DNA from: Myrica gale
Taxonomy: Eukaryota; Streptophyta; Magnoliopsida; Fagales; Myricaceae
NCBI GenBank assembly: GCA_963930655.1
Contig: OZ005620.1
Span: forward strand, 17,055,001 to 17,119,000
Direction: 5' to 3'
DNA: 64,000 nt
Shown: in pieces, positions 46,629 through 58,280 of the stretch
How the letters are laid out: every line of letters begins with the position of its first letter
How positions within the stretch are numbered: the first letter of the stretch is position 1
The notes under the pieces: model-generated
Seen by the model: only the letters and a program-made list of their open reading frames with translations
Databases searched by the model: none
Told to the model about the DNA's origin: nothing
Made by a program: the position numbers and the translations under genes

Positions 46629-49280
46629 CACTACAAAAAAATAGGGCTATAGCAGCGGTCACTAAAAACGCCGCTACAGGGTCTCTTTAACGAACATTTG
46701 TCTACAAACGCCGCTAAAAACCACCTATAGTGACCGCCGCTGCTATAAAGGCCTTAGTTTAAGCAGCTTTTAAAAAAAACGCCGCTAAAGTTGTGAGCTA
46801 CAACGGCGGTCTTTTTAGCAGGTTGTTAGGGTTTGCTTAATTAATATTTTTGGGAGTTGGCGCTTTATCTCACGCGGTTAATGCTTCGGTTTTCTTGGAG
46901 CATTTTCGAGGTTTTATAGCTTTCATTTTATTTTATCTGTTTTTGGGTTAGAGCCTTTGTGGTGTAAGTTTTAGAAATTTCTTTGGAATTTGTAGATTTC
47001 CTTCCCTTTTCGACTTGATTGCTAGGCGTTTGCTTGATTTTCGATTTTCTGAAATTTGGTTTCCGATATGGGCATGGGAATTGCACTTGTTCCGGATTCC
47101 CGGTCTTATCTGATGGGAGTTAGAATATTTTGTGGTTACATCCATTTTAACAGTATTAAGAAATGGCTTTTCTTCTGTTGGAATATGGGCAGGCAATTTC
47201 CTCTCCAATTGTCAAACTAACTTGTAACTAGGGTTTCAGCTTTAAGATAAAAAGATAATAAATTCCCATGTATTTTTCTTCCTGCCATGTCATATGGACT
47301 GCGTTCTTTGCTTCGGTGTTTGACCTCGTACAGAATTTGGTTCTAGGATACCGGTCTAGTATATGAAGGACTAGATAGGGACTTGTTTGCAAATGCAGAG
47401 ATGAATTGATGTATTCTTTCCGTGAGTTTGGGACCGACAGGATATAACTGTAAGTCCTGATTTATCTAAGGTGCTTTGGTTGTTTGCTTGCAAAGGAAGC
47501 CGTTTCATGATATGTCCAATGTCCCATTTCGTTTTAAGCGTCCAATAGAATATGTTCCTCCATTCTTTTTCTGGGAATTACTACTCGAGCAAATTTGTGT
47601 TGAGATTGCTCAAGTTAGTGTAAGAACAGGTTCTGAATCTGTGTTAAGAAAATGTAGGTACATAATACTTGAAGAACTTGCTTGGAATTGTGTAATCATA
47701 TGCCTTTGAAAATTGTCGTTTTAAAACTAGTTTTAAATTTTAAACCTTGATATTGCTTTTGCAAGATTAAGCTGAAAATAGGAATTTTAACGGTTGTGAG
47801 GTTGTTGTTTCTTTTTCCTTTCCTAATAGTTTTGTTAGGAAATGCCTAATTTCTCTCGCCCTCTCTCGTTCTCTCTCGCCCTCTCTCTCCTAGCTTTGCT
47901 GCTGTTTGCTTGTAGGAGAAATCTTCCAGTACACCCAGCATGAGTTATTCGAGCACTTTGCCTACAAGCATTAGGACATGTGCAAACTTGTTCTTTGGAT
48001 TGCCTTAATTGATGAACTATTGGGACATTGTAGTAATCAAAACTTAGATACAATATTACATGCTACCAATCATTTCAATGGATTCACTTGGTTCTTATTT
48101 ATGCTCCGCTTTATTTTCTCTTCTTGAGTGTTGATCTAAATGGACTGGCTGTAGTGGATCCTTTTAGCTATGTGACATGCAAGCTGAACTTTTGGCCAAA
48201 GTAGTACCATCTGTAGTTCTTTGCTTCATTGATTTTGCTTTTCTTAGCGGTATTTTTATAAGGTATAGAAACTATCAAAAAGGCTTACAACTTTTCAATC
48301 TCTTAGGAATGAGGCCTATTCTTGAAAATAGCATGTGTGCATTGAATAATACTTACTCAGTATGTTATAGAACTAATAGTGCCACTAATGAAGTGAACTA
48401 GTATGAGTTGGTGACTGTTGTGATGGTGTAAATGGTGTTGTGATGGAATGAGGAACTGATAGCATAGGTGATGGTGTTGAAGTTGTATTATTTGCATGGA
48501 TATATCTGCTGCCAGTTTTATATTCACTGTGCAATTTTGCAAAACATCTTATGCTTGTGAGTTTTCTGTTGGACTGACACCCAATTTTTGACATGTAAAA
48601 ATAGTACTAATGATTTTCTAATATTGCAGATGAAGACACTTTTTAATTGTTTTGTGAGGGATGCCCTTCCAACACCTTGAAACAAGTTTCTTGTATGGTC
48701 AGAACAAGGGGAAATTGTACAATGAAGAATGCTTATTGCGTTGTATTTGAATATTTTAGCTGGTACTTGCTTATTGTTATTTTATATTAGAAACTTGTTA
48801 CTTTTTAGATTATTTGTACAAATTCTTGTATTTAATGTAAAACATTATTAATCAATGATGAAGTATATTTTATTTTATTATCCTTATTCTTTAAGTTTTT
48901 ATATCCAATGAATTATGGTTATTCAAACAAATTTATATTATTGATTAAAAAAATGTATAGGATAAAATTAGTGGTGTTTTAAAATGGTAGCAAATTGCAA
49001 AAAAAAAAAACGCTGACACAGACTTTTAGCGACTGTCAATAACCGCTGCTATAGATGTTTAAACGCATCTATATCGGCGTTTGTAAAACGCCGTTAAAAG
49101 ACCTGTAGCAGCGTTTGAAGAAACACTGCTAAAAAAACATGATTGCACTTTGGGTCTATAGCGGCAGTCGAGGTCTTCACCAGCGATTTCCAAAACCGCC
49201 GCTATAGGCTATTGCGACGGTACAATAGCGACGGTTGTAGCGACGATTTCTGACTGCCGCTAAAGGCCTTTTTTGTAATA
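46629..49280. mobile_element. Non-autonomous CACTA (En/Spm-type) transposon
   Basis: The left end is CACTACAAAAAA (46629-46640). The right end TTTTTTGTAATA (49269-49280) is its inverse with two C-to-T changes. The 3-bp TSD is TAT (46626-46628 and 49281-49283). Both subterminal regions (46640-46825 and 49005-49265) carry many copies of 'cgccgct' and its complement, typical of transposase-binding repeats in CACTA elements. No transposase is present in the 2.65 kb. An exon-like segment sits inside (47495-47668). Confidence 0.88.
47495..47668 (+). other. Exon-like segment inside the CACTA element
   Basis: An acceptor-like 'gtttgcttgcaaag' precedes an open frame reading KPFHDMSNVPFRFKRPIEYV, then WELLLEQICVEIAQVSVRTG. 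It ends at a donor-like TGTAG/GTACAT. The codon use and splice-like borders suggest a captured host exon. I do not recognise the protein. Confidence 0.35.
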
Positions 49281-49283
49281 TAT

Positions 49284-51655
49284 GTTATGTGCATGTTACT
49301 AAAATATCATTCAAATTCTCTAACTTCCGATCAGTTTAAAATATTTGCTTTCCTAGAATATTCTTGCTTCTATGTCCACTGTTTAAATAGTACTCAACCA
49401 GTACTTTTCATAATGAACTCTAAGCATGTAGTCATGCCAAACAATTACATACAATGTTTCAAACTAATTAACAAGATATATATATATATATCTTTTTTTT
49501 TCCTTAGCATATATATGTATCTGATCATAGAAAATTATGCACTTTTAATGATTAGATTAGATTAAGGACAAATAATTAAACATTGATTTAAGAGGCAACC
49601 ATCAATTATTAATTAAAGCTAATATTTAGTTAATCCCTTCTCTTTTGCGAGAGACTCTCGTATCCGTTAATTAATTAAAGCTTCCTGCAAAGGAGAAAGA
49701 GATTCGCCTCTCCATTCTTTTTTCTAGTCTCTCCTCCCACTCTTCATGAGTACTCTTGATTCCACCTTCCGGCCTTTTCGTTTTCTTTCGTCTTCCTCGC
49801 CCCCTGAGAAATCTTATTAAATTACCTGGTTATAAGTTTTTAATTTTGTTCTATTAATTGTGCCCCCCAAGAAATCTTCAACCGTAGTTTGTCCCCCACC
49901 TAATTTCAGAATTCTCAGATGTATCGATCCTTTGGGCCTTCATCAAAGCGGACCATTTGTTGGACTGGTTAAAAAAGCCACCGTTTTTCGTACTCCTTTT
50001 CTTGGCTACGCATAAAAAATACTACTAGATTAGAACAATTTTTTTAGTTTAATCAAGTTCACTTTTTTGTTCCTAAGTACTGTACAGATTGCATTCAGAT
50101 CATCATTTACCGCAAGAAGGACGGAGAATAAAGGATAAATACAGATTGCGTTGAATGTGTGGGAGTATAGTACTATACTGCAACTAAAGCAAAAGGAATC
50201 CAGGAACAGATCACGGAGAGGCACACGCGTGGTTTCATGGGTTCTGCTGTCTACAAAATCTTTTGATAAAATTATTAACTCAGCCTTTGCAATCCATACA
50301 TTTCATTCTCCTCCACATCATCCCACCATTGCTGCATGCCTCTATCTCTCTCTCTATCTGTCTCTCTTGGTGGATTGGTGGCAGAGGCATCATTTGGTAT
50401 CAATCACGTGGGCAGGGGTGTGCGTAGGAATTATTGTGTAATCTCACTGTAGGGACTACAGGTAGCTACACATACTTGTACCATTCGATCTCCACTCAGG
50501 CATAGATAGATAGGGCAGGATCTATCTTTTCCACCCTCCTTCACTCCACCTGTAGAGTTATCCGACATCCTTCTTTTCGACAAAAATGGCACCCAGAAAA
50601 GCATATATAGCTAGCTAGGTATCATCTCAGTACACTTTTAGCAGATCTTTAAATTCCATCATTGTCTACTAAGTGTTCTCCTCATGTGCTCCCTCACAAA
50701 GACAGCCTCATGCTCACTGAGTGACCTCCTCGTGCGCTGATCATAATTCATAAAGACAATATGCTAAAGGGACGTCTCACATATATGCATCATTATATTG
50801 CCGAATGAGCTTAATTCCCGCATTGAAGTCATGCTTTTCGGCCTCATCAGCATTTTAAGTCCAAAAGGATGATATGAACAAACACTAGCTAAGATGAGCG
50901 CAGTACTGATCATCTCGATGACTAACGGAGAGAAACTTTGTTGAATATATTCTGTTGGATCTGAAACACAGTAATTTGCAGGAAAAAGTAGTAAACAGAA
51001 GATCATACGAACCAAAATCTATCTTTAATTACAGTGGTGTTAATTTTTTCTCTTCGACAAAAGGTCAAAGGAAGTTGGCCGGATATGTTCTTATACTGAT
51101 ACGGGGGTACTTCAACCATATATAGTAATAAAACCTAATTATCCGCTAGAAGCCTAGAACATAGGTCTCAGAAGAGACTTAACCAAATCCATACAACTAA
51201 ATCGGGCTAATGAGATATCCCTCTCCTTGTGAAAGGTGATGTAATTAGCATCTCCATCAAACCAAATAAGGGGCTAATTAATTCCCAGCTTCGACTCATA
51301 TCCACAACACGCATCGATCATGTTGACGTAACCCCAATCCCCATAGCGGCCATTACTCGGCCAGTGCTCCACGCATGTGTGAACTAAGCATGGACTAGAA
51401 CCAGAAATCATGAAGCTAAGAAGATTCTTTTTAAAGCATATACTTGAATTAAACTGGTTAAGTTCTTCTGTATTAGGGTAATAATCATCATAAATGGATG
51501 TGAGACCTAACTAGATCCTAATCTGTACGTAGATCAGCTCAATGGGTAGGTTAAAGTGGTAAAAAAAAGTTAAAGTGAGATCTTAATCAATGATTATATC
51601 AAAACCTTAGTTGGAATCTTCTATCATAATCATAAGAATAATGTAATATTCTTGG

Positions 51656-51692
<37 letters not shown>

Positions 51693-52213
51693 TCTATCAA
51701 ATTGAGCTATTACGTTAAAGTGGTGTCGTAAATCGTAATATGTTATATTTAGACTACTAAGCTTACTCTAATAAATATTTTTATTGTTTACTGCTAAATA
51801 GTTAATGCATCAGTCAGAACATTAAATATCTTTTGGCAACCATAATTTAAAAAGAAAAAGAGCCGTTGAATCCAAAATATATGACTGATTAATTATCTAT
51901 GTTGAATGTTAATTAATAATATTGATGTAGGAAACAAGTGATCAACATGATCTATTTCCCTTTTGAAACTTGGTGACTTGTATTTCAGTTGTAAAAATTA
52001 TTAGTGAAAGTATTAAGATAGATCATGGGTTCCTAAAAGCGGGATCTATCTGCGCAGAATTACCATGTTAGCAACACCCCAAGGGCAAAACTTTCGTGCC
52101 AAAAATTGCTTCTATTGACTAATACCCTTACTGATAAACTACCCTTTTGATGTACTCATCCCTCACAATATTCTCTCCAGCTAAGTCAAAGAGTAGACAT
52201 GTGCCATGGGCAT
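49284..52213. other. Intergenic stretch without a recognised gene
   Basis: This is AT-rich with scattered CT-rich leader-like parts (49690-49800, 50340-50370) and a (TA)n(GA)n microsatellite at 51656-51692. The open frame at 50764-51015 (minus) resembles no family I know. I looked for common plant miRNA precursors and tRNA boxes by eye and saw none. Confidence 0.4.
51656..51692. repeat. (TA)n(GA)n microsatellite
   Basis: A compound repeat of about nine TA units followed by about nine GA units lies in intergenic DNA. Confidence 0.9.
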
Positions 52214-52326
52214 GTTTGTTTGCCCAAAATTTTGGGGCCCCAAAAATTCCAACAAAACAAACATACTTCAAAATTTCCAACTTTTACACATACATTTCAA
52301 ACTTGCCAAAATTTTGATAAACAAAC
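52214..52326. mobile_element. Short palindromic MITE
   Basis: The 113-bp segment begins GTTTGTTTGCCCAAAATTTTGG and ends CCAAAATTTTGATAAACAAAC, an inverted repeat of about 21 bp. There is no coding capacity. No clear TSD beyond one or two bases was found. Confidence 0.65.
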
Positions 52327-53119
52327 AACCTCTATATATGGCCAAATTATCGTGACATCATAATGCCCAAATTAATAGCATCAGAAATTACTGTAACGCA
52401 TTATTTTACGTGAGTTTCACAATACAACGATCAAGTTGGGTCAGGTATGAGGTTTACCGTAGCATTAGTGTCACGCTCTGTTTCTTTTGCCGTATTTTAT
52501 TATTTAGAAAGTACTTTTCATATTTTCGACTGTTTTGAGATTCTCATAAAATACGGTCAACCGAAACTCAATTCGGTCAACAGTAAAAAAAATTCTATTT
52601 TCTTGAAAGTAGTTTACCTTCTTAAACTAGAATCTTCTTTCCTGACATACATTTTTTTAGTCTTAGGGTGGCCAAAAACTCATCAACCCGGGGTCGGGGT
52701 CAAGTTCATGTTCGGGTCTCTAACCCGAAACCAAAGCATTCAAAGAAATACCGAAATTTTCCGGTTCTGGATTTTTTAAAAATTAATTTAGGGCTGGTTT
52801 TTTTTAAAAAATAAAAAAAGTAACCTCGGTCAAAATGACCCAGGCCACATGAATAGTCGTGACTCTAAGACTCTTCGTCAAAATTTTGAAACCTCTCAGA
52901 CTCCCCACCCAGCAGCTAGCTCCTCCCAGTCGCCAGCGCCCAGCCCCCGCACTGAGTTCGGCCTCCGTCCATCATCGTCGTCCCTCCCTCCCTCCTGAAA
53001 TCTCCATCTCTCTCTCACACACACAACTTTCTCCCTCCCGAAATCTCTCTCTCTCTCTCACTCGCGGGATTTCAGTTGAGTTTTGGACCTTTGGTGGCCG
53101 AATATCCCACCAAAGGTGA

Positions 53120-55100
53120 GGTTTGTTAATTTTATCTTTGTAAATGTTGGATTTTGTCTTTAAATTATTTTAGGCTTTGTTAGTTTGATTTGAGGATTTT
53201 AACTTGCTTTAGGGTTTAAGTATGTTCATGTTAATTTTTCATAATGTGATTGAAATTTATTCTGATATTCTAATTTGCAGGTTTACATTTATGGAATTAT
53301 TTACAGTTCTATACAACTATGTTCTAATTATTATGCTCTGCTGTTGGGATTTTATGATGGTGTTCTAATTTGTTGGTTTACATAATATTTATGGAATGCA
53401 ATTTGTTGTTGCGTTCATCATAGATATTATAATCTGTTTGTATTTTGGCAAGTTGCTGTAATTGGCGCTACATAGACGCTAGAAACATTCTTGTGCATGT
53501 AATCTGTTTGACAAAAAGCCAAGAATAACAGTGATAAGTGGAAGACTTAAGCATGTCTCTCTTACATTACATCAACAAGCACATCAAATTTTGCACGTTT
53601 AACTTATGAATACCTCAATGCAATCGTACATTGAAACTAAGTCAAAGAATGAAACCAACATAGTGCTTCCACATTGTAGAGTAAAACTAAAGGACTATGA
53701 GAGCTCAAAAAAATAGTATGAGAACTGAAACTAGTGATTGCAACAAACAAAAGAATAATGCAAGCTCAAAGGACATACTGCACCACATCTGTTGGCACAT
53801 CATTCCATAGAACTCATATTTCTGTAAAAGGACAATAGAGGCTGAGTTTAATTAGATAGAGTTTATGACTACAAAAAAGATCATGAGATATAATTTGGCT
53901 CAGGGGAAACCTGTTCAGAACTTTCTAGAAAGAAATTGGACTGCAATGTTAAAACCTGGGAATTTAGAAGTTCATGTTAATTGACCTCGATGGATAGGTG
54001 AATAGCCACTCCCTAAAGTTCTACCAATTTATACATGGAGCAACTGTAGATTACCCTTTTCCTGGAAAACATAAGTACAAAAAAACACTGATAATTGGGT
54101 ACATGAATGATGGAAAAATGGGGGTTGTCTTTTGAAATCCTTGCATCCCTCTCCTCTGATTAAAACAGTTCATTAAAATGGAGGAACACATGCCAAATGT
54201 CCAATTAGGCAGAATAGAAATCAGTGGTTCTTAGGTCAAGAATACCAGCTACAACATAAGAACTGGATACACTAAAAGAGTAGATGCCAAGATTTTAACC
54301 CACGCAACTGAAACATACAAAGGAAAAGACATCAAAGGGCACATATTAAAAATTAAACAAAAGGAATCAAGCAAGGCACAGTGACATGCTAAGAGTAGAA
54401 AAGAAATGCAGCAAATCATTTATCACAACCATAATTTTGTATGATCAAAACAGGAGATCACTATTTAGGTGGAGGATTCCACGCAGATAAAAGCATATCA
54501 GATTTGGCATTAGGCAAGCAGTTTCTGAAAACAAAATATTTGGTTGTGAACTGAGCAACACCGACGTCTTTGTAATCCTGGTCAAAGTCATAAATCTGTT
54601 GGAGGAAGAATTGTAAAAATGTATCAACTAGCAGTCTAAGAAAGCCAAATGCCACGAAGATCATAAAGCAAAATACAACCTAAAGCCGTTGTGAAGGATA
54701 CTACCATTTGTTAAAAGATACAAAAAAATGTGAAACATGTCCATCCAATTATGAACTCGACCAACAATATACCATTTATTCAAATGATGATTCCGAAATA
54801 GAAAGCAGACAAACAATACTAGTTAGTCTCAGGAATAAAGACTAAGACCATAAAAAAAGCTGGTTGAATAGTTAACCAACTAACTATAACAGGGTCAATA
54901 CCAGAACAAAAAGCATGTTTACTGCAAAAGCTTAAACTATAAACACAACTAAAACTCCTACAACTGCGGTAACTTTAGACATCATAATAAAGGAGAAGAA
55001 AATGATTGAGCATGTTTCAGTACAATCATACCATCAAACGAAACAGCTAGGTGAAATTTATGTCTATCATAAACAACAACTACAAAAATAATACTCCACA
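53120..55100. other. Interior of the composite element; no intact gene
   Basis: A plus-strand leader-like CT-rich stretch (52980-53115) ends in a donor-like 'aaaggtgagg'. On the minus strand an exon-like piece (54468-54593) reads YDFDQDYKDVGVAQFTTKYF and ends WNPPPK-stop. I do not recognise it. No other coding sequence was supported. Confidence 0.35.
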
Positions 55101-55121
55101 AGACCAAGAGAGGGAACATAC

Positions 55122-55228
55122 CCTATTCTCTGTTCAAGAATCGCTGGAAAATGCATTTTCAAATAAGTGCAGGCGCAGATTCCCAATAACACTACTGTTA
55201 AAAAGGAATGGAAGTTGAAGAGTGCTGA
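55122..55228 (-). pseudogene. KISH-like exon, isolated
   Basis: On the minus strand, between an acceptor-like 'ggatccag' and a donor GTATGT, the 107-nt exon reads SALFNFHSFLTVVLLGICAC then TYLKMHFPAILEQRI. This is the N-terminal half of the small Golgi membrane protein Kish (TMEM167), about 72 aa in plants. In the usual gene the exon follows an ATG and leads to FRGFFWKAARIGER. No suitable ATG-bearing exon could be joined, and the second half of the protein is missing from 53.5-55.1 kb. A leader-like minus-strand stretch at 55790-55960 may be its old 5' UTR. It lies inside the composite transposon region, so capture and partial loss are likely; a diverged live gene is less likely. Confidence 0.65.
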
Positions 55229-56039
55229 CTGGATCCAAGACGTAACCATGTCAAAACTTTGCTAATTTGAAAGCTAGATCAACAGGAACAATTCAAGATT
55301 GAAACATAAGATGGGTCTTACCATGTCAGGCTGTCTTTAACTTGATAATTTATACCTTTCTCCACTCTACAGGAGTCAAATAATCAAAAGATTAATAAGC
55401 AACACTACAGTCACACAAGTTGACACAATTGATCAAACAGATGAATACAGCTCACACATGAGTAATGCCTCACTAACTTATGGATCTAAAGAAGTGCCTA
55501 AATTCTAAAGGATGAAATCAAGTAATATGTTTGAATTTATTTATTCCTTTATTGATAACCCCTATCGATAGCAAGAAATAGGATCAGATGAGCATGTAAT
55601 TTAATCAGAGCACACTATAGACTTTCCATTTTTCTTTTCCGTTCTGAAAACAGAGAAAGTTGCTTTCAACGTCAATGCCACATTCAAAGAGAGATATGAT
55701 TTTAACTCCCGAGACCCTTCCAAAGATTGAAGATAAGATCTCGTAGCAGAGGAGTTGGGAATTACTGGAGCATATATACACATGGCGATAAGGCTGAGAT
55801 TGGGAATGTCAAGCCCAAAAACAGAGAAGCTCTCGATGAGGCAACGCTCAGCGGTGAACGACTTGCTGGAGGGGAGAAATAGAGAGAGAAAGAAAAAGGG
55901 AGAAGACTAGTGAGAGAAACGGCTAGCAAGGAGAATAAGTGCGGGAGCAAAAATCCTTAGCGCGAAAGTCGAATTCATTTTTATCTTTTCGTAACAGTGC
56001 TTGTTGCTTTTAGTAACGGAATAATAAGGGGACACTGAC

Positions 56040-56139
56040 TTTTTACTTGTGACCGGTAGAAGAATTTGGTCACTAAAACGTCAATTTTTAGCGACGAAAT
56101 GGAAAAAGACGGTGGCTGTAGCTTGAATTTCTTGTAGTG
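56040..56139. mobile_element. CACTA-type 3' terminus
   Basis: The segment ends TTTCTTGTAGTG, the inverse of CACTACAAGAAA. It is preceded by 'gtcactaaaacgtcaa' and 'tttttagcgacgaaat', motifs typical of subterminal repeats of plant CACTA elements. Only the right end was identified. Confidence 0.55.
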
Positions 56140-56301
56140 TGCAGATCTCTAACTCGAAATCAAAGCATTCAAAGGAACTCGACCTCGATGGTTTTAACTT
56201 TTTTCTGGGTTAGGTTGCAAACTTCTCACTCTGATTTCCTTGGGTACGGGGTCGAGGTGGTGAAAACCCGACCCAAAACTCGATTTGGATAGCCCTCCCT
56301 A

Positions 56302-56994
56302 GTCTCTCACTCGATAGTCCCTCTCTTATTCGACTCTCACTCGACAGTCCCCTCTCTCCCTCTCTCACTCTCATAAAGGCTCTTACTTGTCACATCTCTC
56401 TCATAGATGGTCCCCATTATTTTATTTCAAATTGATGTTAAGAATTAAGTTTATTAATCATATAAAATTATGAAAAATACATGCCTCAAATATTGAAAAA
56501 GACGTTCAGAAAATATATTTGTTGTAACAAAGAAACACCAGAAATTAGGAATACTTTACTAAAACATAATACATTTGAAACTACTTCACAAAATAAAATA
56601 CATTATGTTGAAACAAACAGAGCCTTTGTGTGACTCCAAATCTCACATGAAATAGAAGAAGAAAATAAATATGGTATGAGTTTTATAAAGATCAAGTTCC
56701 ACTTAAAATTAAAACGCGATGGAAGTTGAAACATCGGATTGGATTTAGTTAGTTGGACACAAGTATTGGATTATGGTAATTAAGGGGACGCATGGGATAT
56801 TAGTGGTCGTGTCTTGCAGACTTCCTTATGTCTGGGCCATGTCATTAGTTTTCTAATCATCCCATGATGGTCCGACCCACACGTGACGAGAAGCTACAAA
56901 CGATTTGGGGGTTAAGTTTTTACTGAAGGCACTGTCCGCCTGAGTGCAGTTGATCGAGAGAGAGAGAGAGAGAGAGAGGGAGGGACAGAGAGAC
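56302..56994. other. Upstream flank of the COG6 fragment
   Basis: AT-rich DNA precedes a (GA)n run (56957-56978) immediately upstream of the COG6 ATG, a common leader feature. The rest shows no recognised feature. Confidence 0.4.
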
Positions 56995-57863
56995 ATGGGG
57001 ACGTCGGCGGTGGGATTGGCGACAGGGCTTTCTCGGAAGCTAAAGAAGGTGTTGGAGTGTCGGACGGACACTACGGATCTGATGTCGTCCCTGAATACTT
57101 TGTCGACATTCTACACGGAGAACACCGTTCGGTCTCGTCACAATTTGAGGTTCGCCATTGAGACCCGCGCCCTCTTCATCAACCTCGAATTCCTCCAAGC
57201 TTCCGATATCGCCCAGAAAACCCTAGATAGCATCAAAGATGAAGTCACTGCACTCTCTGATTGTTGCGACAGGTATGCGTTTGTATATGCGTGAGGGGAG
57301 ATGAGATGAGCCGAGATCTCAGCTGACAGCCTGACATGTGTGTCTTTGCTTCATGGTAGGATCGCAAAAGCATTGTCAGTACAGGAGATATTATAAGCAC
57401 CACAGAGATGCTCAAACAGGAACTTGAAGCCACTACACAAAGACAAGAGATCGCTTTGTGCTTCCTTCGTGATTATCAGCTCTCCAATGAGGAGGTTTTA
57501 GATTTCTTTCCTATGTGTTCGTTTGTCTTATTACTGTGGATTCTGCATTAAAATATGGTATTTGTCTGGCTGCACTTGTTTATTTCTAATGGTTTTTGAG
57601 TTTGTAGGTAAATGCACTGAGGGATGAAGATCTCAGTGATAAGTTTTTCAAAGCACTTTCTCATGTGCAAGAAATTCATGCCAACTGCAAGACATTGTTG
57701 AGGACACATCACCAGGTTTAACTTTGTTTTTCCTGCTTCTGTTAAAAATTTGAATTAGATTGATAATTTTCACTCACTTTAGCGAGTCTTAACAACGGGC
57801 AGGGTTGGAGCTCATGGATATGATGGTTGTATATCAAGAAGGAGCTTATGAGCGCTTGTGCAG
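56995..57863 (+). pseudogene. COG6: COG6 (conserved oligomeric Golgi complex subunit 6) 5' part, damaged
   Basis: Exon 1 (56995-57272) starts MGTSAVGLATGLSRKLKKVL, exactly the plant COG6 N-terminus. Exon 2 (57360-57494) encodes TTEMLKQELEATTQRQEIAL and CFLRDYQLSNEE. Exon 3 (57608-57715) reads VNALRDEDLSDKFFKALSHV, and exon 4 (about 57796-57863) reads GLELMDMMVVYQEGAYERLC. Two defects are visible. A short deletion near 57379 shifts the frame after AKALS, although a cryptic acceptor (TTGTCAG, ending 57380) would restore it. The acceptor before exon 4 reads ACAA instead of an AG, and the next AG ('gggcag') puts exon 4 out of frame. Later exons, beginning with the expected WVQAECRKLG, were not found before LINE sequence. 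COG6 works in the COG tether for retrograde Golgi vesicle traffic. This copy is probably a truncated duplicate or a dying gene. Confidence 0.85.
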
Positions 57864-58280
57864 GTGACACTTCTCTGAAACAGAACAATTCCTTCGAAAT
57901 GTGTATTTGTTTGTCCCTTTTCTTCCCTTCGAAATTTGGCAGAATAAATGAATTCGGATCTGACCCCGTTTTTTATGAACATTGGATCTCTTGTTAATGG
58001 AACTAACTTGTTTTTCACTTCATGCTGGTATTCCTGTGAGTTATAGTTCACAATGGAGATGGTATTCGTCTCTTTAATGCACAACCGTTTGAATTGTAGT
58101 TTTCTTCCATTAATTGATATTTTTCTTTAGCTGTTGCACATTCTCTCTGCCCTTTTTCTTGTGATAAATATCTGTCTGGTTTGTTCAACTTTATTACTTG
58201 CCTTTTCAGTTATTGCATTGAAGTTTTTGGCTGAAATGTGGAATATTCTCTCTGGTTGCAATTTGTTTAGTAAGCAATAT

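Larger units (their letters stand above)
52664..56301. mobile_element. Composite of hAT-like ends with CACTA-like and host-derived sequence inside
   Basis: The left end TAGGGTGGCCAAAAAC resembles the right end read inward (AGGGCTATCCAAATCG), with TAGTCT on both outer flanks (52658-52663 and 56300-56305). Close to each end is the direct repeat 'tctctaacccgaaaccaaag' (52717) and 'tctctaactcgaaatcaaag' (56146). Just before the second copy the sequence ends in TTTCTTGTAGTG (to 56139), a CACTA-type right terminus. A matching CACTA left end was not found. Thus at least two transposons are nested or fused here, and assignment of every border is tentative. Confidence 0.45.

Noticed and set aside
50764..51015. 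Minus-strand 83-codon open frame
   Set aside because: No recognisable motif or splice context; embedded in intergenic DNA.
49300..52200. miRNA or tRNA genes in the intergenic stretch
   Set aside because: I scanned by eye for common plant miRNA sequences and tRNA B-box-like motifs; only single weak matches were seen, with no paired arm.
57360..57494. Calling COG6 dead from the exon 2 frameshift alone
   Set aside because: A downstream AG at 57379-57380 would restore the frame, so the exon 4 acceptor loss and missing later exons are the stronger evidence.
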